Source of the DNA: Patiria pectinifera | Lineage: Eukaryota > Echinodermata > Asteroidea > Valvatida > Asterinidae | Assembly: GCA_029964075.1 (NCBI GenBank) | Contig: CM057149.1 | Location: 33,066,900-33,130,899 of the forward strand | DNA: 64,000 bases | Direction: 5' to 3' | Shown: in pieces, positions 24,075 through 35,528 of the stretch | Layout of the letters: each line of letters opens with the position of its first letter | Position numbering within the stretch: position 1 is the stretch's first letter | Program-made: the position numbers and the translations under genes | Notes under the pieces: generated by a model | Seen by the model: the letters and a program-made list of their open reading frames with translations, nothing else | Databases searched by the model: none | Told to the model about the DNA's origin: nothing

Positions 24075-27000
24075 GCCACATCAGCATGAACACACGTAGA
24101 GTGGCAAAAATCTAATGTCGATAGGGTGCGCAGTGCAGTACTGTTTACATTGGTAAAAAAAAAAAAATGTTGAATAGAAAGGTTTCTTCATGGGCGAACG
24201 ATCATCATTTGTTAAGTTGCCGTAGCTGAGTTTCTACATGGGCCTGGTTCAAATTTTGGGGTTTCGTTTCCGGGTGTTGAAACTCAAGGTCTTTTAACAG
24301 TTCCCTGAACGGTTGGTGAACTCGCTCAGTTGACGGTACACTCAGTGTAAGTTGTTACTGTGATGAACAAAATATTTTTAAAAAATTACTGACTGGTTTC
24401 TATAGTTCTTGAGACTGACAAGAAATCTAGTTGTGACGAAAACAAATCCAATTCATAGTGAATTTTCCCTTTTATTGTTGACTATTATTTCAAAGAATTT
24501 TCTGTTTTACTTTGATAAATTTAAATGTCTGGTAAACTTGTGCTGTTTTCCATTTATATCCGAATACAATTCCTTTATAAAGAGAGTGTAGTCCTAATCT
24601 TTCTCACCGTTAAATTTCCGTAAAACAACTTATGGAACCATAGAAATTCAGTATTGCATCATGACACGTCATGACACGCAATAACCTCTCTGTCTAGTTT
24701 TCAGTTATGCTCCGGTTCAGTTTTTTTTATAATGCCAGCATTACGAGATAGCAAAAACGTTTTCTGGCAATAAACCCAGCATGTCTGGATAAATCACGAA
24801 GCTAAGGATCGAGTTGTCTACCCGACTGACAAGAGGTGTGTAGGAATAACTGGAGACAACCAACAGAGGAGTGTCCGTGATGAACGGCTGAGCCTACACT
24901 CGCAAAACCCAAAATGTTCAACTCCACATGCAGTAGAAAGAGAAGTCTATCGGAGTGTACAATTCTACAATACATGACTTATTTGTACAGGTGAAGTCAC
25001 GGTTGTTTAGCTCGAAGCATATAAAATCGCTGAGGTATGTCATCATTACGGGAGCGACTCAAGCTACGAGTTTCCACAAGTGGTTTCCGTGAGTAAACTG
25101 ACGCTATTATCAATACGTGTATTCAACTGCAGAGCAAATACAAATCTACATTGGTTTCTATAAAGTAAACACTGACTGTATATAAGCACTACAAAGATAG
25201 TGTCAAGTTTAACAAAGGTTTGGTTGAACTACTTCCTTGAGAGGTACTTTGACACGACGGGAACAGACTTTAGTTTCCTGGTGCATACGTTAAGGTTTAT
25301 CACATACACTGGTTATACTGGTCAAATTGGCAAATAGATTGTTTCGTTTCACATGTAGTTTTCATGGATTTTACACAATTTGTTTGTACTTATAAATTTC
25401 CGTCTCTCACTTATTCAAACGTGTAGTTAGGTGTAGTTAGGTTTGACTGCAAAATACTATTTTGCCATGTTGTGGAGGGACCGTTTTTCAAGATGGCTAC
25501 TTATTTTATTTGGGTATCCCGGATTTTCATCCAATCTCATTATAAAAAGTCAATAATAGTGTTGTTATTACTTGATGCATTTTCAGGTGTTTACGGTGGG
25601 ATGAACTTAGTCGTACAAACCAATTAACACTGCATGAAAATAAGACTGACGCTGGTCTTTTCCAAAGATGTGAGTTGTATTCTATGCTTTATTCACATAC
25701 AGTTCTGTAGTATTGAGTAAAACAAACCACTGACTTCTCTTATCGATTGGTTGTATTTCATTACTCTTCATACGGTTTGTAAGTTTGACGTCATTTCAAC
25801 TAACCATGTGTACTGCATATGGTGTAGCATTTGAACCAATGGAACCGGAAGTAAGTGCATCTGGAGTGCTTAGCCAATGGGCGCTATTGATCAGTGGTGC
25901 GCGCGCGTGTATATGACGCAGTCACTTACGAATCGGATTGTATCACTCCTGCCAAAATATGGCGAGGACCTGCTTTCACATAACTTTCATGTCTGTAACC
26001 ATAATATATACAAAAAATAATGTAGGGCCTAAATGAATGCGCTTGAATATGCTAAATAGCGCAGTATGATGTTATATTCAGATATACGTAGTCAACTAAG
26101 CGTATAAAATTACATCGAATATATCGCATATAAAAGTTCCTTTACACATGAGATATTTATCATAAAGTTACATTTGTCATCGTTTGACACATCTCTAAAA
26201 AATAACTTTGAGAACTACTTTATAAAGTATTTTTTACTTGCTGTCAGAAGATGTTAATTGGTTGATGCCCTGACCCTACTGATATGAAGGATAATTTTAT
26301 TCTCGGATTAAATTTAATGGCCGGGTGTTAAATGTTGGTTTTTTTATTCAATGGAAAATCTACATATATTATTACCGTTTGAGATAAAATACAAACTAAG
26401 GTTTAAATTCTATACTGACAATGAACAAAGTATGCATTTCAAACACAGAACGTATAAATGTCTAGACCATTTAAACGGCAATTCAATATTCGAAATTGTT
26501 ATGTTAAAGTACGTTACTATGCAATTTTTCTAAAACGAAATCTGATGAAGTAAGTAAATACATGTAAATATGTATCCGTTTATCAAATGAATACATGATC
26601 CAAAAAGCAAATGATTTCGAATATGAAAATAACAGTGGTACTCATGACAATAATAATTGCAAAATTCTGCTTTATAAAACTCCTTTTTCGCGGGCATTTA
26701 CCAATGTTTCGTTTTTGAAAAAAAACACACCAAGAATTAAATCATGTGTGATATCACACCCAGTTTGACATCTTCAATATGTGGCGGCACTATGGGGGCA
26801 TGGGAGGGGCATTTGCAGTTTTTTTCCTTTCCCCCAGTTCGCCCCCCCCCCAGTTTTCTCCCAACACTTTATAAACAAATAGATTAATTATGTTTACTTT
26901 CTTCGCTGTTAAGATTCATATAATGCGGACACATATTGGACCAATGAAAGCATTATAAACATTGGTACTTGAGTTAAAACACGCCACACATGCATTTATA

Positions 27001-27734
27001 CAGCTGTAGATAGTATGCAGCCAACATCTTTGTATTGTTATACATTTGTTACACAACATTCTGCGGTTTGATACATTTCTCATTCATGAAAACGACTAGT
27101 CTTCTGAGTTCATTTAGTGGCTTATTTCCTGGCCATTGACAATGAGCACGCGCGCGCATACACAGGCTTAAGATTTTTATTTTATTTTGATCCCCCCCAA
27201 AAAAAATTTCCTTGCCCCCCCCCCCCCCAACAAAAAAAAATTCAAAAATTAGAGTCTCGCACCGCCACTGATATATAATGAAATATGATTATAAACTGAA
27301 ATATGTGGGCCAACAGATTGGTTGTTGACTCATTTTGTTGGGTGGGGTCACACATAGAGGAGGAAACGGAGGAAATGGAAGCGCAAAAATACACAGGAAA
27401 AGCCAATTACATAGACAGGCAAATCCAAATTAATAGACATTCAAGTTGGCATATGAATTTCACTTCCAAATGTTAAATACAGAGACGGGATTGAATATGT
27501 AAACATTGTAAACCGAGGGGAAAAATAACCATAAAACAAACAGCTTGAATAGATATAACAAACATGAGCCAAGCCAACTCAAATTAGCAAATTTACAAGC
27601 AAAATATTAAAATGAGCATATCCAATTCATAAATGAACCATTTAAAGTACATTAACGCAAAAAATGTAGATATATATAATCCGGCCAAACTCACGGAGAG
27701 ACATACCATACCAGCGGATCCAAATAACGTTCAA
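24075..27734. other. Non-coding flank upstream of copy A
   Basis: No supportable gene. The first part to about 25.55 kb is homologous to copy B flank at 61.5-62.9 kb. The block around 25800-25940 (ATTTGAACCAATGGAACCGG, GCCAATGGGCGCTA) resembles 63780-63900, but its order relative to neighbours differs. G/C homopolymer patches at 26820-26860 and 27190-27240 look like MITE debris. Confidence 0.5.
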
Positions 27735-27942
27735 ATAGTGTTCATTCGTTTTGAACGTACGCAGGACGGCCATTTACGTCTCAGCCAATGAAAAGCTTTG
27801 CTTGCCACGCTCCACCCACAGTTACTGCCCACCATGACCGTCTACTGCCTTCCTTTTATTATTTCAAATTGTTTGCTGCTTGTATTAATCATGATAACAA
27901 TGCAAGAGGATTCCAAGTCGTTGAGCGGTACAAATATCAACA
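27735..27942. repeat. Left arm of large inverted repeat
   Basis: Reverse complement of about 34062-34275: GTTCATTCGTTTTGAACGT, CAGCCAATGAAAAGC and CATGATAACAATGCAAGAGG in this arm match GAACGAATG-type and CCTCTTGCATTGTTATCATG sequence in the right arm. The DIRS element sits directly at its inner end. Confidence 0.65.
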
Positions 27943-28611
27943 TAATCGTTGATTATACAAAGGATACTTACCTGCAGTATAATCGAGATTATACAAGTCC
28001 TCCGGAGGTGAGAATGAACTTGCGTTCTGCTGCCTATCAGGGCGCCCTCACCAGTTTTTAAAGAACAAATCCTCTTCCCGCTCAATCGCCTGACCTCTGC
28101 CCTCTTTGAAAGTACTGCCATGTGAATATTGGTGGGTCCTTAATTCCTTAAGGCTTGCCGGCAGGAAGAAAGGATGGGTGGGAAAGACCACCAGTTAACC
28201 TAAACAACACGTCCTACCATGTAGGCGCTAAAGAGTAATTTAAGGCCCGGAAATGGGCAACAAGAACACTAACAAGTGAAAGTTAAACATATCTAACGCT
28301 TAACAACTTTAAACAAGTAAGGAAAACTCTTTCTTACAAAGTTAACCAATAACATCTGGTAGAAAGAAAGACTATATAGAGATGAAGGAAAACAATCACC
28401 TCAGAAATATTTGTGCCAGTTTCACAATGCTAAAAACATTGCCCAAAACTATCAATCATGACAATCACTAATCCAATCATGGAGAATCAAGGGCTAGGGT
28501 TACTGAAAAAAATAACTGGGTAGGAGTTGATTCTCACCTCCGGAGGACTTGTAATCTCGATTATACTGCAGGTAAGTAACCTTTGCATAATGAACGATTA
28601 TACTTCGCCTC

Positions 28612-29610
28612 CTACGGTTTCGAATCAACTTGCGATTTTGAAGCTGCTTTAAGGATGATCTCAGCCATGGACGAATTTGTCGATGGCTTATGATAGAAGG
28701 TAAAGAAAGTGGAATCTGATGCCCAATCTACCGAATCTAGAATGACTTTCATAGGCACCCCTAAACTGAATGATTGAGATGTTGCTGCACCACGTGTGGA
28801 ATGTGCCTTAAATTTATTGGTTTCAACCCCAGCTTTATGTAACATCTCAACAATCCATCGGCTGACTGTGGATGATGCCACTTTCCTATGTGGCTTCAAG
28901 TGACTTATAAGCAATTGTGATTCACCATTCCGCAGGAGAGCTGTTTCATTATGTAATGCGACACTGCCTCCACTGGACACAGGGATTTCTCCTCAAATGC
29001 CTTAACCTCAACGCTCTTTAGAGGGTGGCCAGGTCGGCCTTGTTTCTGCAACTTGGAGTGCACAAATTGGAAGGAATTTGCTGTGATCACCATGTGATTG
29101 ATGTCTATATGGACCAGAGAGGACACTCTACCTGCTGTAACCAATGCCAACAAAAGCACCATTTTTAGTGTCGCCATCTTTAAGGAAAGAGATCTCCAAG
29201 GATGTAACCGTGAAAGGGAGTCCAGGACTGGTCCAACCTCCCATGTGAACAAATACCTTGGTCTGGGTGGATTACGATTAAAGAAACCTTTCATGAGTTG
29301 AACGATTGAAGGACATTGTCCCACCGGGGTACCATTAATTAGATCACGGTATCGTGAAATAGCTGATCTGTACACACCCAGGGATCTATAACTTAATCCC
29401 TTTCTTTCACATTCAACCATGCAGGAATTCCATGATATCTTTCACAGGTGCTGAAACTGGATTAAGCGACCGTCCACTACACCAGCAATCCCATGCTTTC
29501 CAGGCTGATTGATACTGTTTGTGAGTTGACCCTCTGCAGCTGGCCAACAAAACTTGGGTAAGGTCATCTGAAAAACCTTGTGTTCGATACCGTCTCCTGA
29601 GACAATCCAA
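28612..29610 (-). pseudogene. DIRS tyrosine recombinase, broken by two frameshifts
   Basis: Three overlapping open segments (29413-29610, 28905-29420, 28612-28980) in different frames together cover a tyrosine recombinase. The first has STHKQYQSAWKAWDCWC, typical of the N-terminal SAM-like domain. The second has the first catalytic Arg in LVTAGRVSSLVHID. The third has the H-x-x-R motif in AHSTRGAATSQ and the nucleophile region STFFTFYHKP. The frame changes near 29415 and again near 28950. Confidence 0.8.
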
Positions 29611-31565
29611 GCCGCTAGTTGAAGGGAGTGTATCAATGGATGTGGTTCGCCGGAGTGAGGTTGTGTCAACACATGATGCCCTTGTGGCAATAAGACTGGA
29701 TGTACTATATGGCTAATCGGAGTAGCATTGGATACCAGACCTGTGTTGTCCAAGTGGGAGCAATCACCATCAAGGTTTCTCCATGCCATTGAGAAGGCAT
29801 CTATCATCAGTGCCCCCGGATCGGGTTTCCATGCGATATAACGGGGAAGTTGATGGTTTATTCTGGATGCAAACAGGTCCACTGTCGGTTGAAAAACCAG
29901 TCGTTTGCGCAGCCTCGCGAACAATCTGGGATCAAGCATCCACTCTAACCTGCCCATGAAGTGTCGAGACTCCTGATCGGCTATCACATTGTCCACTCCG
30001 GAAACATGAAAGGCCGTTAGAAAAATGTTCCTTTCCAAACACAATTTCCACATGTTTACAGCCAGCTGGGTTAAACTCTCTGTGTGAGTACCCCCTTTGT
30101 GTTTTATGTATGCCAGGGCTGTTGTGTTGTCTAAACGCAACATTATGTGACAATCCTTGCTATTCTTTGCAAAGGTCTGCAGTGCAAGAAAGGAGGCAAG
30201 GAGCTCTAGGTAATTGATATGGTTGCTGCTCTCGACTTGTGTCCATCTCCCCGCCCCCCCCCCCTTTTTGGCCAAGTTGGCAATGAGCCCCCAACACTGC
30301 GTTGAGACATCCGACGTGATGGTCAGTTGAGGATGTGGTAAGACAAGTGGTTTGCCATTCCATTGTCTGAGGCAGAGTTTCCACCACTGCAACTCCTGAA
30401 GGCTGGCTGGTGACAGAGACACCAGACTTTGGTAAGAGGGATCTTTTTGGACTGACTGAATCAGATCTGCTTGTAGGGCCTGGAAAAATACAAGGTCTGG
30501 CACGACATCCTCTGCCGTGGCATTCATTTTCCCAATGAGACTTACCAGGACATCTGCTGGCTGTACACGTTTCTGTGCTATCTCGGTGCATGTCTTCACC
30601 AAGTTGTCGACCTTTGGACCTGGGAGACTCAATGTCATTTGCTGAGAGTCTATAATATGACCCAGGAACTTTGTCTGAGTGGAAGGGGTGAGTTGGGATT
30701 TCTCCCAATTCACAATCAGACCTAGGCTCTTGAACAAGTTGAGCATATAGGTCGCTTGCTCCTGGCATTCTGCCCTGGATCGTGAGATCAACAGAAGATC
30801 GTCGAGGTAGATCACCACTTTCATCGACTTGTGTCTGAGATGGGACACTAATGGTTTCATCAGCTTTGTGAATAACCGAGGTGCTGATTTCAGACCGAAA
30901 GGAACCACCTGAAACTGGAAAAGCTTGCCATCCCAACTGAAACGAAGGCACTTCCTGTGTGGGACATATACTGGAATCATGTAGTAGGCATCTTTCAGAT
31001 TGATTGTAATCATAACATTGCCTTGTTGTACTAAACTTTTCACATGTTGGATTGACTCCATTTTGAAGTGTTCTGATCTGACACACTTGTTGAGCCTCTC
31101 GAGGTTGAACACTGGTCGGTACCCCCCTGTGGCTTTCGGAACCACAAAAATTGTCAAAATGAATTGATTCGGAGTGTCTTCTACCCTGATAATTGCCCCT
31201 TTGTTGATCATACTCTGGATTTCTCTGGTACAAATTTGGCTGCTAGCTTCTTCATGATCTGAACCCTGAATACTCTCAGCATACAAGGAGATCGCATCAT
31301 GATCGTCTCCCTCTGTACGACTCTGGTCAGTCAGTCTTCGTCTAGTGGATGAAGGAGGAGACGAATTATCTGACCCAGAATTCCAGCTGGACGAGCTTTG
31401 TCTGCTGGAAAATGATCTTGAACGAGATCTGGACCTCCGCCTGTCTCTGCGGTGTCTTGGACCTGAGCGTGTAGTGGTACGAGAAGCTCTGGCATGTCTG
31501 GTATCTATCTTGTCAAAGGCTTTTTCAAGAATACCCTTGAATAAATCTGATTGATTTTTCTGCAT
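29442..31565 (-). CDS. DIRS gag-like/reverse transcriptase/RNase H open frame
   Basis: A 707-codon open frame. Residues 1-90 are Arg/Ser-rich (RRDRRRSRSRSRSF), likely a gag remnant joined to the polymerase by deletion. The reverse transcriptase follows (RPVFNLERLNKCV; PFGLKSAPRLFTKLM; catalytic box VIYLDDLLLIS). RNase H shows TITSDVSTQCWG, NYLELLASFLAL and MLRLDNTTALAYIKHKGG. After a DIRS-typical DLFASRINHQLPRY block, the frame shifts into sequence that reads better in another frame (APTWTTQVWYPMLLR), so this region is damaged. Probably inactive. Confidence 0.85.
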   Translation of the reverse strand: MQKNQSDLFKGILEKAFDKIDTRHARASRTTTRSGPRHRRDRRRSRSRSRSFSSRQSSSSWNSGSDNSSPPSSTRRRLTDQSRTEGDDHDAISLYAESIQGSDHEEASSQICTREIQSMINKGAIIRVEDTPNQFILTIFVVPKATGGYRPVFNLERLNKCVRSEHFKMESIQHVKSLVQQGNVMITINLKDAYYMIPVYVPHRKCLRFSWDGKLFQFQVVPFGLKSAPRLFTKLMKPLVSHLRHKSMKVVIYLDDLLLISRSRAECQEQATYMLNLFKSLGLIVNWEKSQLTPSTQTKFLGHIIDSQQMTLSLPGPKVDNLVKTCTEIAQKRVQPADVLVSLIGKMNATAEDVVPDLVFFQALQADLIQSVQKDPSYQSLVSLSPASLQELQWWKLCLRQWNGKPLVLPHPQLTITSDVSTQCWGLIANLAKKGGGAGRWTQVESSNHINYLELLASFLALQTFAKNSKDCHIMLRLDNTTALAYIKHKGGTHTESLTQLAVNMWKLCLERNIFLTAFHVSGVDNVIADQESRHFMGRLEWMLDPRLFARLRKRLVFQPTVDLFASRINHQLPRYIAWKPDPGALMIDAFSMAWRNLDGDCSHLDNTGLVSNATPISHIVHPVLLPQGHHVLTQPHSGEPHPLIHSLQLAAWIVSGDGIEHKVFQMTLPKFCWPAAEGQLTNSINQPGKHGIAGVVDGRLIQFQHL

Positions 31566-32744
31566 AGCTGTCAGAATTGCAATCTGCTGGGGTGAAAACC
31601 CCTCTGTTGTCTCCTGTGGGGGTCTGGAGACTGTACAGCTAGGTGAAGATCTCTTCCGTGCTGTCTCTGTCTGATGTGAAGCATCATGATCACTGCCCCT
31701 TAAAGGGAGGCGAGACTCTGGCCCAGTTTCGATGGCATCTTGATCGCGGTCCCGACCTAAGGGGAAGCGCGAACTACGGTCATCCTGTTTGTCCCGGTCC
31801 CGTAAAGGGAATTAGCGAGACCTTGACCGTGCCACGGCGGCCTCCTCCGCCGCGCGGTTCCGCGTCCGATGTGTCCGGCTTGCGGGAAATGCCACAAGAA
31901 GCTGACAAGGCGTGTGAAAAAAACGAACCCAAAAAGTGGCAAAACAATCTACAAAATGCACACACAGTAAGCCTTGAGAAAGGCAAACAAATACCCAGTC
32001 TCAAAACACTGAGAAAAAAACTCTTGGTACTAACTAAACTCAGATAAAATACACTTTTATAGGAGATTATTTATAACTCACGTGAAGCGCCTGTCGCAGA
32101 AAGCAGAAGAAGTCAGAGGTCAGGCGATTGAGCGGGAAGACGATTTGTTCTTTAAAAACTGGTGAGGGCGCCCTGATAGGCAGCAGAACGCAAGTTGATT
32201 CGAAACCGTAGGAGGCGAAGTATAATAAAAGAACATTCCAAGTGGCAGGATCGGGAACAATAAAGTGGAGTTGTATAGTGTTGTACATGTGACGTGATAA
32301 AAAATGCATGTACGTGTATATGTGTATAGAACACTGTAGTGCACAACTCAAACTCATGTTGAAATCTTTTGACAAAGATTGTCAACCATTTTCCTGTCAA
32401 TAAAAGTAAACACAAACAAATCTCTGTTTCTTTGAAGCTGAAAATAAATGATTATAAATAAAAATTGGAAGGCCTTGCCGAAACTTTGTTGATTAGTAGT
32501 TTCATGTCAATGTTCTTTTTAAACAGTTTGCAGCAGTTTTATTCGTTTTAAGTTATGAAAAGAACACGATAAAAATACGGTACATACAAATATTTCTTTT
32601 ATTGGAGATTCAGTTGAGGTTAATTCTAAACGTAATGAGCCAGACTTTTTTCTCAGCGTCGTTATACATAGGCGATTTACTCTATAAGCTTATGATTTAC
32701 TCCATAAACCTCTAGCTTCTTTGTTTATAAACTTATGGCGATAA

Positions 32745-33229
32745 CAGTGTTGTAATCGAGTACTTTTTTCCAAGTATCGAGTACTGCCGAGTACTTAGGT
32801 AGCCGAGTACGAGTACGAGTACAGAGTACAAGAACAGGTCTCCGAGTACGAGTACTTATACTTTCGAGTACGAGTTCGAGTTCTTTACTTCCGAGTACGA
32901 GTACAAGTACTTGTTTTCCGAATTCGGCCTCACAGCTAGCTGTTGTGTTTGTCTGGACGTGCACAGAAGAATATCAGGAGACTTCGATTTCTCCACAAGC
33001 CAATCAACCATTTCAAACTGAAAGTATCGATAAAATAAGGCCATTGGTGTATAAAGTCAAGCTATAGCATTTCCCCCGAGTACTGCTATTCGAGTACGAG
33101 TACTTTGCTGCCCGAGTACGAGCACCGTCATTTCGAGTACGAGTACTTTGACATTCGAGTACGAGTACTCCAAAAAAATACTCGAGTAGTAGTCGAGTAC
33201 GAGTACCGAGTACTACTACTACAACACTG
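32745..33229. mobile_element. hAT-type MITE built of CGAGTAC repeats
   Basis: Ends CAGTGTTGTAATCGAGTAC and its complement (GTACTACTACTACAACACTG). The interior is dominated by CGAGTACGAGTAC-type repeats. Flanks GGCGATAA (32737-32744) and GGCGATAT (33230-33237) match at 7 of 8 bases, as expected for an 8-bp hAT target duplication. The CAGTGTTG terminus is common in hAT elements. Confidence 0.78.
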
Positions 33230-33299
33230 GGCGATATGCATTTAAAACAAGTTTCCTTGTTTCCCAAGCATTTATAATCCTACGTACCGTTTTTATTGT

Positions 33300-33840
33300 T
33301 CTTCTAAGTAGCACTCGTACCCTGCCTTAGCCTTATTATTTCCTCGCATTTCGAGTATATTGTTAATCTGAATACTGACTGTTCCCTACCTAAGCCTTTT
33401 TAATCACACATAGTTTCTATTGTAGTACTCGTACCCTGCCTTAGCCTTATTCTTTCATTACGTTCCAACAAGTCATGGATCCCGTGGCCACAATCATGTT
33501 CCGCTATTACTTTCAGTTATTGATGAGTGTACCCACTGTTGATTTTTTTCTCGACGAAGAGCTGGCTTTTCTTTGGAATTATTTCAACACTCTGTTTATG
33601 GGTTTTCTCTGCACGGGCATATTTTGTTTGCCTGCACCTTTGCGAAGATTGCGCTACAATGGAAACTATTCTGAAGGCTTACGTAGGATACAGCATACAG
33701 TCAGTATTCAGATAAACAATACACATGGAACGTAAAGGAAATAATAAGGCTAAGGCAGGGTACGAGAGCTATAGACACTATTATAAAGGCTTATTACATA
33801 GGGTACAGTCAGTATTCAGATTTACAATACACTTGTTGAG
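33300..33840. repeat. Inverted repeat with duplicated units in each arm
   Basis: CTCGTACCCTGCCTTAGCC occurs at about 33316 and 33426, and inverted (GGCTAAGGCAGGGTACGAG) near 33751. The accompanying TCTGAATACTGACTGT block recurs in both orientations. A fold-back transposon or nested MITEs is likely; no transposase seen. Confidence 0.6.
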
Positions 33841-34061
33841 GCAGTATGTACATTCGGCTAACATGCCGAGAGGACTCCCTGCAGTTTGAATTCATATACC
33901 TGCACTAAACTAGTTACGTGCGTAATTCTGTTTGCTTTACCGACAACATTTTGTTCAAAACACATCATGTACAATGTACATGTGCTTGCCAATTTGCTTC
34001 GATAGAGAGATTCAGCAGGCATTATGCCAGACAGCTGTAACTGTAAGATATCCTCTTTTGT

Positions 34062-34275
34062 TATTTAGATTTTTGTACCGCTCAACGAGTTGGAATCCTC
34101 TTGCATTGTTATCATGGTTAATACAAGCAGCGAACAATTTGAATAATAAAAGTAAGGCAGCGAACGGTCACGGTGGGCGGTAACTGTGGGTGGAGCGTAA
34201 AAAGCAAAGCTGTTCATTGGCTGAAACGTAAATGCCCGTCTCGCGCACGTTCAAAACGAATGAACACTAATAGGA
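34062..34275. repeat. Right arm of large inverted repeat
   Basis: Inverted partner of 27735-27942. Reading inward it passes the point where the DIRS element interrupts the left arm, giving a nearby approximation of the pre-insertion sequence. Confidence 0.65.
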
Positions 34276-35528
34276 ACATCTCTAAAATGAGTTTATCCAA
34301 ACCTTTTGATGGGACAATGACATTTAAACCAAATAATAAAGACAGTAAATCCAAAGCTCTCTGGTACATTCGAATGGGAAATAATTGAAGATAAGGTAGG
34401 CCTAATCAAAATATACAATTAGAAAATTAAATTGAATAGACGATCAAATCAAAATATGTACACCTGGATAAGCAAATCAAAATAGGCTACATAAGAAGCC
34501 AAACCGGATATATAGGCCTATCATGTAAATGCGATTAAAATGTATCAAGTTATTTTAGAACTAACAAATAAACAAAACTATTATATTAAGATAATTTAAA
34601 TGCAACATAGACGAGTTGTGTTTTTTTTTTCAAGGGCAAATCCTTATAACTCTGTCAAAACAACAGTACCAATTGTACAAACTACGTAATCCGAGTAAGC
34701 AAAACAATTCGAACAAATCCTACAGGCGGAACACCAGAATGTGTAGACATCATCCGAACAATCTGTTAAGACCATCACAGGTTGATTCCCTTATGTTTAT
34801 CTGATACCGAATAATATACACTTTTTACGGTAGTCCGTAAAAACCTAGGTGTAAAAGACCTAAAAATCAGAAATATATGACATAAATTATAACTCATTTA
34901 CATTATCAGCATTTGACTTGATATAAGTGTTTTGGGGTAACATGGTTTGCTTTACATTGGCCTACGATACCAAGAGGCTATCCAAGAATAACAGTTCATT
35001 TTACAGCAATCGACATGTGTTATTTTGGATGATTCCAGAGTGCTAGTCTCGTGTCCTCATTGTACCTATCCCATTGACTCACTCATTGACTAACTGACTG
35101 ACTGTCACTTTAGATTGGTTAAGCCCAGAGGTGATATGAATGTGGCCTATTTACGAGTAGCATAATAGGGGTATAAGTGGAGCCACCAACGTCAAAATAG
35201 CCCCCCCCCCCCAAAAAAAAAGAAAATTAAAAAAAATTAACTTCTAAAAAATTTGAACAAAATAATTGTCAGCCCCCAAGCCAAATCCTGGGTGCGCCAC
35301 CGGTTAGGCCTAACTATCCATTAGACTGACTATCACTTATAATTTGCACTGTATTGGTCTGGACCATTCAGCAAGCAAGCGTGCTATTTGCTGTAATGAC
35401 AGGCAATAGGTCAAGTTTACATGCGAAAGGCGAAAGTAGATTTCTTTCAATTCCATCACATTGCAACTGTAGCTTATTGATCAACCCCAAAATGCTAGGG
35501 CTTACCTTGAGAAACAAAGAATAATGGT
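34276..35528. other. Non-coding interval downstream of copy B
   Basis: No gene seen. A C/A homopolymer patch at 35200-35235 followed by GGGTGCGCCACCGG looks like MITE debris. Confidence 0.4.

Larger units (their letters stand above)
27943..32226 (-). mobile_element. DIRS-type tyrosine-recombinase retrotransposon (defective)
   Basis: About 4.3 kb. Inverted terminal sequences of 83 bp (28017-28099 and 32114-32196) carry CTGCCTATCAGGGCGCCCTC and its complement. An internal segment (about 28527-28635) is complementary to both outer ends joined together, the internal complementary region typical of DIRS elements. Coding order on the minus strand is gag-like basic N-terminus, reverse transcriptase/RNase H, then tyrosine recombinase. 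No flanking duplication is evident, as expected for this order. Confidence 0.88.

Noticed and set aside
30160..31233. 357-codon open frame overlapping the DIRS polymerase
   Set aside because: It is an alternative frame of the reverse transcriptase gene on the same strand; no DIRS protein motifs appear in it.
32725..33267. Short open frames rich in Ser/Tyr/Thr/Arg dipeptides
   Set aside because: Translations of CGAGTAC repeats within a MITE, not proteins.
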